This document shows positions 29,528 through 44,351 of a stretch of DNA of 64,000 nt, piece by piece. The position numbers and the translations under genes were made by a program. Location: contig NZ_KV917368.1 in assembly GCF_002019605.1 (NCBI RefSeq), forward strand, positions 3,920,519 to 3,984,518, given 5' to 3'. Within the stretch, counting starts at the first letter, position 1. Each line of letters starts with the position of its first letter. The notes beneath the pieces were generated by a model that was given only the letters and a program-made list of their open reading frames with translations, searched no databases and was not told the DNA's origin. Source of the stretch: Alkalihalobacterium alkalinitrilicum (GTDB taxonomy: Bacteria > Bacillota > Bacilli > Bacillales > Bacillaceae_F).

Positions 29528-29568
29528 AAGAGATCAAATCCTTATGCGATTTGGTCTCTTATTTTTTT
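29528..29568 (+). terminator. intrinsic terminator after glyA
   Basis: AAGAGATCAAATC (29528-29540) pairs with GATTTGGTCTCTT (29548-29560) with one G-U pair, followed by ATTTTTTT. Confidence 0.9.
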
Positions 29569-29705
29569 GTATTAAGAGCGAGAATGGTTGCTGGGGCTAG
29601 GGTACTGTATGGTTCCCTTGAAAGGGGGAAAGAATCAAGGGCGGTAATCAAAGAAGGTTAATGGTTCCCCAAGATGGAGGTTCGTGTTAGAGCAGGAGCG
29701 GGAAC

Positions 29706-30213
29706 CACAGAGAGTTTATAGTGCCCGCAGGAGGAAGTCACAAGTAGTTCACGGTCACTATAGAGAGTTCATAGTGCCCGCGGGAGGGAGTCACAAGTAG
29801 AGAGCGGTCACTATAGAGAGCTGATAGTGCTCGCAGGAGGGAGTCACAAGTAGTTCACGGTCACTATAGAGAGTTCATAGTGACCGCGGGAGGGAGTCAC
29901 AAGTAGAGAGCGGTCACTATAGAGAGCTGATAGTGCTCGCAGGAGGAAGTCACAAGTAGTTCACGGTCACTATAGAGAGTTCATAGTGCCCGCGGGAGGG
30001 AGTCGCAAGTAGTTCGCGGTCACTATAGAGAGTTCATAGTGCCCGCGGGAGGGAGTCGCAAGTAGTTCGCGGTCACTATAGAGAGTTCATAGTGCCCGTA
30101 GGAGGAAGTCACAAGTAGTTCGCGGTCACTATAGAGAGTTCATAGTGCCCGTAGGAGGAAGTCACAAGTAGGGAGCGGTCACTATAAAGAGTTCATAGTG
30201 ACCGAAGGAGGAG
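29706..30213. repeat. 53-bp palindromic tandem repeat array, about 9.5 units
   Basis: Units begin with CACTATAGAGAG at 29756, 29809, 29862, 29915, 29968, 30021, 30074, 30127 and 30180, exactly 53 bp apart. A 50-bp variant at 29706 leads and the last unit is partial. Each unit holds two inverted repeats: CACTAT/ATAGTG across a 9-nt loop, and ATAGTGACCGCG/CGCGGTCACTAT spanning the rest (best in the unit at 29862). Units at 29756+29809 and 29915's pair repeat as 106-bp dimers with two differences, showing recent expansion. 53 is not a multiple of three and there is no ORF, so it is noncoding. It fills most of the glyA-upp gap; the remaining 30214-30330 shows nothing clear. Confidence 0.95.
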
Positions 30214-30331
30214 AAAAAAGAGTGAAAACGGTACTAAGAAAAATAAATAGATCCCATGATCCTTACCAAAAGAACTAAACTCGCTAACGAAACATGCTTT
30301 TCGGCAGAAAATTCGCTCAATATAATCAAGC

Positions 30332-30360
30332 TTGAATGTTTTTGTTTTTTTTTGTAGAAT
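30332..30360 (+). promoter_or_regulatory. upp promoter
   Basis: TTGAAT (30332-30337), a 17-bp T-rich spacer and TAGAAT (30355-30360) give a plausible sigma-A promoter about 60 bp before the start codon. Confidence 0.6.
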
Positions 30361-30411
30361 TTTCAGGAGTGAGTACATACTACTGATGAAAATATTCGTC
30401 AGACCATTTAA

Positions 30412-31056
<645 letters not shown>

Positions 31057-31204
31057 TTGTGACCGTTAAGCGCTTAGTAACATTGATTTTTGTCAAAATT
31101 TCTTAGTAAAAATTTTTAGACGACATCACTGCTGAATCAGTTAGGTTAAATGTCTGCTGAAAAAAAATTTAAACATGAAGCCGTGAAGAGGCTGACGTTA
31201 AGTG

Positions 31205-31302
31205 TCCTTCACCTCAAAAAAAGATAACAACGTGTAAGTTATTATGATGCGCTGTTATAACGCTCTTTGAGGTGAAGGATCGCTACGATGTCGGTCTTTT
31301 TT
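31205..31302 (+). other. large hairpin element downstream of upp
   Basis: TCCTTCACCTCAAA (31205-31218) pairs perfectly with TTTGAGGTGAAGGA (31266-31279). Inside, ATAACA and TGTTAT extend the stem around CG/CG. A T-run follows at 31296-31302. It could terminate upp, but the 14-bp perfect arms around about 47 nt look more like a small mobile palindromic element. The remaining gap to 31505 shows no gene. Confidence 0.6.
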
Positions 31303-31505
31303 ATATGGAGTAGGATAGATCTAACATCGATCTTAAAAGTCAAATCCCCAGAAACCCACACTTCTAATTTCCGTTAAAAATTAAGTGGCGGGACTATTCA
31401 AAGAGAAATGAACTATGTATGTTTTTGATATTTTCACATTCATGAAATCCGCCCAATTGTTGCATACTAACTAAACAATTCTTGTCAAAGAAAGGGGAAG
31501 CTCCA

Positions 31506-33782
31506 ATGAAAAAAGGTAGGCTACTTGCTGTAATCGTTATTGTACAGCTTGTCTTACACGCACTAACCGTTCATACTGCAGGAGCAAGCCAATTTCCAGA
31601 GCGACCACCTTTGGGCGAAGGAAAGGAAGAAGAACACCAAATTGTCATGGTCGAAGTGACCCAAGATAAAATCGAGCGTGTCATTTCTAAAGTTCAAAAA
31701 GTCATTCCTGAAAGTAAAGTAAGAAAGCGATTTAAGCTCGTCTATTCTGGATTTTCACTCGAGCTAAAAGAAAAGGATGTTCCTAAACTAAAAGAAATGA
31801 CAGGAGTTACTCGAGTTGACCACGTCATGACGTACCAAACAACGCTTGATGATAGTGTCCCTTTTATTGGAACGGAAAATATTCGAAATCAATTAGATAG
31901 AGACGGTGAAAAGCTGACAGGTAAAGGCGTAAAAATAGCAGTTATCGACACAGGTATTGACTACAGTCATCCCGATTTGAAAGCCAATTTTAAAGGTGGT
32001 TATGATGTTGTCGATGATGATCAAGACCCAATGGAAACAACACCGCAACAAGGTGGTATAACGATACATGGAACCCATGTTGCTGGAATTATCGCAGCCA
32101 ATGGAAAAATTAAAGGAGTGGCTCCTGAAGCGGAAATTTATGCTTACCGTGCGTTAGGGCCAGGCGGTCAAGGAACAACGGAGCAAGTCATTGAGTCCAT
32201 TGAACGAGCAGTTGAAGATGGCGTTGATATTATTAATCTTTCCCTGGGAAATGCCGTAAATGGACCTGATTGGCCAACAAGCGTTGCGCTTGATCGTGCG
32301 GTAGAATTAGGTGTAGTTGCTGTCACATCGAATGGGAATAGCGGTCCAAATATGTGGACGGTGGGTTCTCCAGGTACGTCAACTAAGGCGATATCGGTAG
32401 GAGCATCATCGCCACCATTACAAACACCTTATATTACGATTTTTGGAGAAGATCGTGAAATTCCAGTTAATTCAATGACTGGAGCACTACCATGGAATGT
32501 ACGGCGTGATTTTCCACTCGTCTATGCAGGGTTAGGTAGAAAAGATGAAATGGAAGACGTTGCTGGAAAAGTCGTATTAGTCCGAAGAGGGATTATTCCG
32601 TTTGCTGAGAAAGCAAAAAATGCCATGGATAACGGAGCAAAGGGGATTGTGATTTCCAATAACACATCAGGAGCTTTTATGGGAGCTATAGATGGTGAGC
32701 CGATCCAATTCCCTATCGCAGCAATATCCAAAGATGACGGCGAATGGCTCATGGAAAAGATTGAAGAAAAACAGAAGCGTCAATTACGAACGGTATTTCG
32801 CAAAGAAGAAGACTTGTTAGCGCCGTTTTCATCACGTGGACCTGTAACGCATACGTGGGAAGTTAAGCCTGATGTAGTAGCGCCTGGTGTTTCAATTGAT
32901 AGTACCATCCCAAAAGGATATCTAGGGTTAAATGGAACGAGTATGTCAGCCCCACACGTTGCTGGTGCTGCTGCATTAATTAAACAAGCACACCCAAATT
33001 GGAATCCAGAACAAATAAAAGCAGCGTTAATGAATACGGGTAAACAGTTAATCGATGCCAATGGGGACCCATACTTACCCCATGAGCAGGGTGCGGGACG
33101 TATCCAAGTCGATAAAGCGGTTCGTACAGATACACTGGTATATCCAGGGGCAGTCACCTTTGGGAAATGGGCATCAGATGATCGCCGGGAAGTGAAAAAG
33201 GTAAAAGTGACAGTCGAAAATCATAGCAATAAAGAAAGAACTTACTATGTATCTCCACCATTTGATGCTCCCGATGGTGTTCAGTGGAAAGTTCCATTTT
33301 CGTTTCGAATACCTCCAGGTGACAAAAAAGAAGTTGAAATAGTCATGGATATTTTTCCTGCCGTACTTAAAGAAGGTATCCATCATGGTGACATCGTCAT
33401 TAAAGGCGGAAATGAAGACATACGGGTTCCCTACTTATTTTTTATAGAAGAACCTGATTACCCTCGTGTTATGGCCTTTAACTTTGAAAGAGGCGATTCG
33501 ATAAGCACGTATCGATATGAAATGTACTTACCTGGTGGGGCAACTGAAGTTGGAATCGCATTATATGATCCTGATACATTTGAATTTATAACGTATCTTG
33601 ATGCAAAAGAAGACATTGGAAGAGGGCTATTGGAAGTCGAGTTAGAAGGAATAAAATTACAAGACGGAATATATAAAGCGCTCGTTTTCGCAGAACAAGA
33701 TGGAAAAGAGGATACGATAGAAACGATGATTGTCATCGGAGATGAACTCCATAATTCAGAACAAAAAGGTCACGGGGAGTAG
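31506..33782 (+). CDS. secreted subtilisin-like serine protease with PA domain (S8, Vpr-like)
   Basis: The 758-residue precursor has a signal peptide (MKKGRLLAVIVIVQLVLHAL, cleavage near TAGA), an I9-type propeptide (about 45-115), and a subtilase domain with catalytic D148 (VIDTG), H188 (HGTHVAG) and S479 (GTSMSAPHVAGAAAL). A protease-associated domain is inserted at about 310-435 (GKVVLVRRGIIPFAEKAKNAMDNGAKGIVI). A roughly 190-residue C-terminal beta-rich region follows residue 550. This is the layout of Vpr-like extracellular proteases. ATG 31506 follows AAAGGGG; an in-frame TTG at 31482 is less likely. It is transcribed toward the atp operon but ends in its own terminator, and it interrupts the usual upp-atp link. 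Confidence 0.94.
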   Translation: MKKGRLLAVIVIVQLVLHALTVHTAGASQFPERPPLGEGKEEEHQIVMVEVTQDKIERVISKVQKVIPESKVRKRFKLVYSGFSLELKEKDVPKLKEMTGVTRVDHVMTYQTTLDDSVPFIGTENIRNQLDRDGEKLTGKGVKIAVIDTGIDYSHPDLKANFKGGYDVVDDDQDPMETTPQQGGITIHGTHVAGIIAANGKIKGVAPEAEIYAYRALGPGGQGTTEQVIESIERAVEDGVDIINLSLGNAVNGPDWPTSVALDRAVELGVVAVTSNGNSGPNMWTVGSPGTSTKAISVGASSPPLQTPYITIFGEDREIPVNSMTGALPWNVRRDFPLVYAGLGRKDEMEDVAGKVVLVRRGIIPFAEKAKNAMDNGAKGIVISNNTSGAFMGAIDGEPIQFPIAAISKDDGEWLMEKIEEKQKRQLRTVFRKEEDLLAPFSSRGPVTHTWEVKPDVVAPGVSIDSTIPKGYLGLNGTSMSAPHVAGAAALIKQAHPNWNPEQIKAALMNTGKQLIDANGDPYLPHEQGAGRIQVDKAVRTDTLVYPGAVTFGKWASDDRREVKKVKVTVENHSNKERTYYVSPPFDAPDGVQWKVPFSFRIPPGDKKEVEIVMDIFPAVLKEGIHHGDIVIKGGNEDIRVPYLFFIEEPDYPRVMAFNFERGDSISTYRYEMYLPGGATEVGIALYDPDTFEFITYLDAKEDIGRGLLEVELEGIKLQDGIYKALVFAEQDGKEDTIETMIVIGDELHNSEQKGHGE

Positions 33783-33802
33783 AGCTCTTCCCGTGATTTT
33801 TT
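33770..33802 (+). terminator. intrinsic terminator overlapping the protease stop codon
   Basis: TCACGGGGAG (33770-33779) pairs with CTTCCCGTGA (33787-33796) with one G-U pair, followed by six Ts. The stop codon lies in the loop. Confidence 0.88.
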
Positions 33803-33924
33803 ATGAAACATGAAAATTATATCCCTAAAATAAATTCTAAAGAATGACGAAGTGAAATTAAGTTAGAAATTTGTAGTAGTACAGGATGAATAACATAGTA
33901 AAACTTTGGAAACATAATAATACG

Positions 33925-33958
33925 TAGGTGTGATATTTGACAAAAATGTGAACACCTA
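33925..33958. other. inverted repeat upstream of the atp promoter
   Basis: TAGGTGT and ACACCTA are spaced by 20 bp about 40-75 bp before the atp -35 box. It is a candidate operator; no regulator is assigned. Confidence 0.3.
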
Positions 33959-33999
33959 TAATTAGCATAATTCACCTGTGTATTTATTGGCAAAACACG

Positions 34000-34028
34000 T
34001 TGACATCAGGTTTTCACTATTGTACGAT
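34000..34028 (+). promoter_or_regulatory. atp operon promoter
   Basis: TTGACA (34000-34005), a 17-bp spacer and TACGAT (34023-34028) form a strong sigma-A promoter, placing the start near 34035 and giving a leader of about 120 nt. Confidence 0.75.
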
Positions 34029-34044
34029 TACAAAGGATGTTATG

Positions 34045-34120
34045 AGAAGTTTACATACTTTATTTTAATCATGATACATATAATTGAAGAAAGTGATATT
34101 GAGTGTAAACTTCTTTTTTT
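34045..34120 (+). promoter_or_regulatory. terminator-like hairpin in the atp leader (possible attenuator)
   Basis: AGAAGTTTACA (34045-34055) pairs perfectly with TGTAAACTTCT (34104-34114), followed by TTTTTT, all downstream of the likely start and 38 bp before atpZ. The upstream protease has its own terminator, so this one would act within the atp leader. Confidence 0.55.
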
Positions 34121-34157
34121 AAAAAAATAAGCGTGATCGGACAGTGGAGGTCTGCTG

Positions 34158-34385
34158 ATGTCAAACAAAAAGGCACCAAAACCTTATCGGGCAATGGCCT
34201 TAATGACAGCAATCACATCGTACTTAGTAGGGCCAGTTATAGTTGGCGTTCTAGTAGGAAGATGGTTAGACAGTTTTTTTGACAAAAGTCCATTATTTAT
34301 GATCATTGGTTTATTTTTAGGTTTAGGATCAGGTATATACGGTTTAATTCAATTGCTCGGGAGTTATTTAGGAGAAGATGATTGA
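34158..34385 (+). CDS. atpZ: AtpZ, small membrane protein of the ATP synthase operon
   Basis: The 75-residue protein has two membrane helices (about residues 14-36 and 43-68), with the second ending LGSGIYGLIQLLGSYL. In Bacillus pseudofirmus OF4 a small gene upstream of atpI, atpZ, was linked with AtpI to magnesium uptake and later to assembly or stability of the ATP synthase. The place, size and topology agree. ATG 34158 follows GTGGAGG. It overlaps atpI by one base (TGATG), so the two are likely coupled. Confidence 0.85.
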   Translation: MSNKKAPKPYRAMALMTAITSYLVGPVIVGVLVGRWLDSFFDKSPLFMIIGLFLGLGSGIYGLIQLLGSYLGEDD

Positions 34386-34768
34386 TGACTAGTTTTGCAG
34401 GCAACATGAGACGGTATGTCCAATACACATTTTATTTATTGGCGTTACTCGTCTTAGGATGGGGGTTCACCCCATATGAATCATTTTTTCTTGGATTTAT
34501 CTTAGGGTCTGTCCTTAGTTTACTCATTCTTTGGAGCTTATTCAGTAGAGTGAAGCGTTTAGGACAAGCAGTTGAAGAAGGTAAGAAAATGTACTCCCTA
34601 GGAACGTTAACAAGATTTGCATTGGCGGTACTTGGAGTCATAATTGCAACTAGATATCCAGAAGTGATCCAACTTTATGGTGTGGTAATAGGTTTAATGT
34701 CGACCTATTTTATCATATTTTTAGACTTTATTATTCAAAAAATACGTTTAAAGCAAGAAGAGAGGTGA
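34385..34768 (+). CDS. atpI: ATP synthase protein I
   Basis: The 127-residue membrane protein has four predicted helices (YTFYLLALLVLGWGFTPY, SFFLGFILGSVLSLLILWSLF, LTRFALAVLGVIIATRY, VIGLMSTYFIIFLDFII). AtpI helps assemble the c-ring in several species and affects magnesium acquisition in alkaliphilic Bacillus. ATG 34385 overlaps the atpZ stop codon; a TTG three bases earlier is an alternative. It is followed after six bases by atpB. Confidence 0.9.
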   Translation: MTSFAGNMRRYVQYTFYLLALLVLGWGFTPYESFFLGFILGSVLSLLILWSLFSRVKRLGQAVEEGKKMYSLGTLTRFALAVLGVIIATRYPEVIQLYGVVIGLMSTYFIIFLDFIIQKIRLKQEER

Positions 34769-35506
<738 letters not shown>

Positions 35507-35558
35507 TTGATTTAGTTTATTCATTTTGCTCTACAAAATTTAATTGTTCAGAGCTTAA

Positions 35559-35816
<258 letters not shown>

Positions 35817-35835
35817 TAGACCATCGAAGTGTATA

Positions 35836-35885
35836 AATGGCGGAGTCCGTTCTATGTAATAGAAGCTTCGCCATTCCTTTTGTAT
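35836..35885 (+). other. intercistronic hairpin between atpE and atpF
   Basis: AATGGCGGAG (35836-35845) pairs with CTTCGCCATT (35876-35885), 10 bp with one G-U pair, and weak Ts follow. It could raise atpE relative to the downstream genes, as about ten c subunits are needed per enzyme. Confidence 0.6.
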
Positions 35886-35887
35886 AA

Positions 35888-38475
<2,588 letters not shown>

Positions 38476-38530
38476 TCGTTTGAATATGTGAACAACTTCT
38501 AGGAAAACCAGTTTAGCGAAAAGGTGGTGA

Positions 38531-39397
<867 letters not shown>

Positions 39398-39423
39398 CGG
39401 ATAAATGAACGTTTTAATAGTAA

Positions 39424-40854
<1,431 letters not shown>

Positions 40855-40937
40855 TTTAAGGTGCGTAGAGGTGGGTGTTCTAACACTCACCACTACTTTT
40901 AACGAAAATAAATAGATCAAACCCGTATTGCTATTGA

Positions 40938-41351
<414 letters not shown>

Positions 41352-41357
41352 ACATAG

Positions 41358-41395
41358 AAAGCACAAAGGCTTGCTTAGAGTCCTTCGTGCTTTTT
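41358..41395 (+). terminator. intrinsic terminator of the atp operon
   Basis: AAAGCACAAAGG pairs with CCTTCGTGCTTT (one mismatch), followed by Ts. Confidence 0.85.
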
Positions 41396-41535
41396 ATATT
41401 TTTAGAGAAATGTTGCATATATGTGCTGGCGATAGGTTGAGCTTAGAAAGATGAGGATTAAATACTAGATTCATGGTTTCTCTAATAACATGTAAAAAAG
41501 ATCTATATATTACATATATTATTAAGGTTTATTCC

Positions 41536-41728
41536 GCATCTACTGGCAGTAATACCCCCACCTCAAGAGCTCAAAAAAAGTGGTATAACAAACCTGCGAG
41601 TAACAACTAATTGAACACCGACTAACTGCACAAGTCCTGTGGCCACGTCTGTGTGACTCACATCGTGTGGGCCTCAATTAACCATCAGAGGGGTAAGAGG
41701 AAAACCTGATTGATGGAAGTTTCAATTT
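41536..41728 (+). repeat. hairpin-ended relic element E1
   Basis: The 5' part ACTGGCAGTAATACCCCCACC and the 3' part, CCATCAG (41682-41688) pairing with CTGATTGATGG (41706-41716) followed by GAAGTTTCAATTT, match element E2 at 57248-57402. The 3' hairpin also matches E3 upstream of spoIID. A GC-rich hairpin insert (GGCCACG...CGTGTGGGCC) lies in the middle of E1. No ORF. Confidence 0.6.
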
Positions 41729-41880
41729 GTCGGCATAATTATAAAGTTTCTCAATACACATCAAAAAAAAAGCCCTTCTATGTTCATCCTCATTTTAGCC
41801 TTGGGGAGTTTTTGCAAATATGAGTGTGAATAATATCATAGCAAGTTGTACTAAAGAAGATTAAACTTATTTCAAATCTT

Positions 41881-41940
41881 ATTTATCCTGCATCATCTAG
41901 CAGTAATAGGTAAATAAAAACAAGGATGGAAGCTTTTATG
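41881..41940 (+). repeat. shortened relic element E4
   Basis: TTTATCCTGCATCATCTAGC then AGTAATAGG resembles the 5' end of E1, and GGATGGAAGCTTTTA resembles its 3' end, with the centre deleted. The bases between 41729 and 41880 and from 41941 to the nuo promoter hold no convincing gene. Confidence 0.4.
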
Positions 41941-42029
41941 TAAAGGGTTTTCGCCCATTAATCAAAACAGATGTTATTTTTTAGAAATAATATATTTACT
42001 ATTTATGTTTTTTTACAATTTTGTGACAG

Positions 42030-42058
42030 TCGACACCATATATAGGATTTGCTATAAT
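42030..42058 (+). promoter_or_regulatory. nuo operon promoter
   Basis: TCGACA (42030-42035), a 17-bp spacer and TATAAT (42053-42058), with TG one base before the -10 (extended -10). The roughly 210-nt leader can pair TCCAACA with TGTTGGA around 42085-42140. Confidence 0.7.
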
Positions 42059-42277
42059 GGTTACGATTACATAAAGTAAAACTTCCAACACTCTTTAGAA
42101 TACATGTTTTTCTTTAACATTTAGTAATTATCTGTTGGAGCGTTTTACATTATACGATGTGTTAGCATCCGTTATCAACTGATAGTTTGTTTTAATTAGC
42201 GTGGTTACGGAAGGTAGCACGAAATATAGAAAACGAAGCTAATATCGAATTAGGCATGGAGGGTGAGGTGAGGCAAA

Positions 42278-42655
42278 ATGGATCCGCTTTATCACTTGTA
42301 TCAGAACAACTACTTAGTTGTAGCCGTTTTTATTATTCTTGGAATTCTACTCCCTATGGTTGCGCTTACAGCTGGACGCTTCTTGCGACCGAATAATCCT
42401 ACGAAGGAAAAGCAAACAACATATGAAAGTGGTGTAGAACCAACGGGGAGTAGTTGGGTTCAGTTTAATGTTCGGTACTATATGTTTGCGTTGTTGTTCG
42501 TATTATTTGATGTAGAAACGGTGTTTTTATATCCATGGGCAGTAGCTTACGATTATTTAGGGATTTTTGCTTTAATTGAAATGATCATCTTTATGATTAT
42601 GTTGTTTATCGGATTAATTTATGCATGGAAGAAGAAGGTGTTAACATGGATCTAA
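42278..42655 (+). CDS. nuoA: complex I subunit NuoA
   Basis: The 125-residue membrane subunit has three helices and the conserved loop [56 protein letters not shown], including the key acidic FDVE in helix 2. It lies at the hinge of the quinone channel. ATG 42278 follows GGAGGGTGAGGTGAGG. It overlaps nuoB by 10 bp. The operon order nuoABCDHIJKLMN begins here. Confidence 0.96.
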   Translation: MDPLYHLYQNNYLVVAVFIILGILLPMVALTAGRFLRPNNPTKEKQTTYESGVEPTGSSWVQFNVRYYMFALLFVLFDVETVFLYPWAVAYDYLGIFALIEMIIFMIMLFIGLIYAWKKKVLTWI

Positions 42656-43164
42656 ATTTAGACAGCATCACTAAAGCAGAGCGAGAAGAGTTAGAACGTA
42701 CCGTCTTTTATACCACATTAGAACAAGTAAAAGCTTGGGCTAGAAGTAACTCGTTGTGGCCATTGACCTTCGGGCTAGCTTGTTGTGCCATCGAAATGAT
42801 GGGTACGGGATCATCACACTATGACCAAGACCGATTTGGGGTCCTATTTAGAGCATCTCCAAGACACTCGGACTGTATGATTGTATCTGGAACGGTGACA
42901 AAGAAAATGGCACCAATCCTTAAGCGTCTTTACGACCAAATGCCAGAACCAAAATGGGTAATTGCGATGGGTTCCTGTGCGACTGCAGGCGGACCTTATA
43001 TTAAGTCATATGCTGTTGTTAAAGGGGTCGATCAAATTGTCCCTGTTGATGTCTATATCCCAGGATGTCCGCCCAATCCAGCAGCATTAATTTATGGAAT
43101 TAACAAGTTACAAGAAAAAATCCGCTATGAAGCAAAGACTGGAAAGCGGGTGATCAATAAATGA
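42646..43164 (+). CDS. nuoB: complex I subunit NuoB (cluster N2)
   Basis: The 172-residue hydrophilic subunit carries the terminal 4Fe-4S cluster N2. Its ligands are the adjacent cysteines C46 and C47 (LACCAIEMM), C111 ([10 protein letters not shown]) and C141 (PGCPPNP). It begins [24 protein letters not shown] 42646 is preferred over the in-frame ATG 42625 because the latter lies inside nuoA. It overlaps nuoC by an ATGA. Confidence 0.96.
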   Translation: MDLNLDSITKAEREELERTVFYTTLEQVKAWARSNSLWPLTFGLACCAIEMMGTGSSHYDQDRFGVLFRASPRHSDCMIVSGTVTKKMAPILKRLYDQMPEPKWVIAMGSCATAGGPYIKSYAVVKGVDQIVPVDVYIPGCPPNPAALIYGINKLQEKIRYEAKTGKRVINK

Positions 43165-44348
43165 GTGATGAGAAGGCAAAAGCCGCCGCATTAGCAAAGC
43201 AGGGTGGAGAGGCTGAAACAGCAGGTGGAGATGATGCGAAAGCGAAAGCAGCAGCGGCGGCGAAAGCAAAGGCAGCAGCAGTAGCGAAAGCAAAAGCAGC
43301 TGCATTAGCGAAGCAAGGTGGAGAGGCTGAAACATCAGGTGGAGATGATGCAAAAGCGAAAGCAGCAGCGGCGGCGAAAGCAAAAGCAGCTGCATTAGCA
43401 AAGCAAGGTGGAGAGGCTGAAGCATCAGGCGGAGATGATGCAAAAGCGAAAGCGGCGGCGAAAGCGAAGACAGCAGCAGCGGCTAAAGCAAAAGCAGCTG
43501 CATTAGCAAAGCAAGGTGGAGAGGCTGAGTCATCAGGTGGAGATGATGCGAAAGCGAAAGCGGCAGCAGCGGCGAAAGCGAAGGCAGCAGCAGCGGCTAA
43601 AGCAAAAGCAGCCGCATTAGCAAAGCAAGGTGGAGAGGCTGAAACATCAGGTGGAGATGAAGCGAAAGCGAAAGCAAAAGCAGCGGCCGTAGCCAAAGCG
43701 AAGGCTGCGGCTGCCGCAAAAGCGAAAGCTGGCGCTGGAGATAGTGATGATGAAAAAGCAAAAGCGAAAGCCGCGGCAATTGCTAAGGCAAAGGCAGCAG
43801 CAGCAGCGAAAGCTAAAGCAGCAACAGGTGGTGAAGCTTCGGACACTAATCCTGATGAGGGTCAACCGTCACCAAACCAACCATTGCTCGATAAGTATTT
43901 GAAAGTCATTAACGAAAACTTAGGCGAAAACATGCTAGAGGAAGCCTATATTAATAGACTAGGGAAGGACGTTCCTACTTTAGTAGCGAAGAAGGAAACG
44001 TACTTTAAGCTTGCGCAATTTTTAAAGCATAACGAACAACTTGCTTTCGATTATTTATCGGAACACCATGGTTCTGACTTTGAAACACATATGGAAATTT
44101 ATAATCATATGTATTCTTTTAAAACGAAGGAAAACATCGCGTTAAAGGTAAAGATTGACCGAGATGAACCTAAAATTGATTCGATTACCTCCGTTTGGGA
44201 AGGTGCCAATTGGCCAGAGCGAGAAGCGTATGACCTATTAGGCATCGAGTATATTGGTCATCCAAACTTAACGCGAATCATGCTAACAGATGACTGGGTT
44301 GGACATCCACTCAGGAAAGATTATGAGCCGCATGATGAGGAGGTGTAA
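43161..44348 (+). CDS. nuoC: complex I subunit NuoC with Lys/Ala-rich repeat extension
   Basis: The 395-residue protein has two parts. Residues about 238-395 are the conserved 30-kDa subunit, with [45 protein letters not shown]. Residues 1-230 are a low-complexity segment of Lys-Ala helices, with the motif [11 protein letters not shown] repeated five times (GGEAE at 15, 53, 83, 119 and 157), each followed by a short [10 protein letters not shown] linker. Unit lengths are 30 to 38 residues. The extension is likely helical and positively charged; its role is unknown. Related extensions occur in other Bacillus NuoC proteins as far as I recall. It is translated by overlap with nuoB. Confidence 0.93.
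   Translation: MSDEKAKAAALAKQGGEAETAGGDDAKAKAAAAAKAKAAAVAKAKAAALAKQGGEAETSGGDDAKAKAAAAAKAKAAALAKQGGEAEASGGDDAKAKAAAKAKTAAAAKAKAAALAKQGGEAESSGGDDAKAKAAAAAKAKAAAAAKAKAAALAKQGGEAETSGGDEAKAKAKAAAVAKAKAAAAAKAKAGAGDSDDEKAKAKAAAIAKAKAAAAAKAKAATGGEASDTNPDEGQPSPNQPLLDKYLKVINENLGENMLEEAYINRLGKDVPTLVAKKETYFKLAQFLKHNEQLAFDYLSEHHGSDFETHMEIYNHMYSFKTKENIALKVKIDRDEPKIDSITSVWEGANWPEREAYDLLGIEYIGHPNLTRIMLTDDWVGHPLRKDYEPHDEEV
43176..43839 (+). repeat. imperfect in-frame tandem repeats within nuoC
   Basis: GCAAAAGC-type codons recur in units of about 90-114 bp, each with GGTGGAGAGGCTGA coding for GGEAE. The repeats keep the frame but vary in length, a likely site of length polymorphism. The minus strand is also open here only because of the codon bias. 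Confidence 0.85.
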
Positions 44349-44351
44349 TAA

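Noticed and set aside
29706-30213. CRISPR array in the periodic region after glyA
   Set aside because: Units are contiguous without unique spacers, and the 53-bp period is all repeat. No cas genes are near.
33938-33961. TTGACA ... TATAAT as the atp promoter
   Set aside because: The spacer is only 14 bp. The downstream TTGACA-N17-TACGAT is much better spaced.
43154-43846. Long minus-strand open frame (230 codons) opposite nuoC, rich in Ala and Phe
   Set aside because: It exists only because the repeated GCN/AAA codons of nuoC leave the complementary strand free of stops. It has no ribosome binding site or known family.
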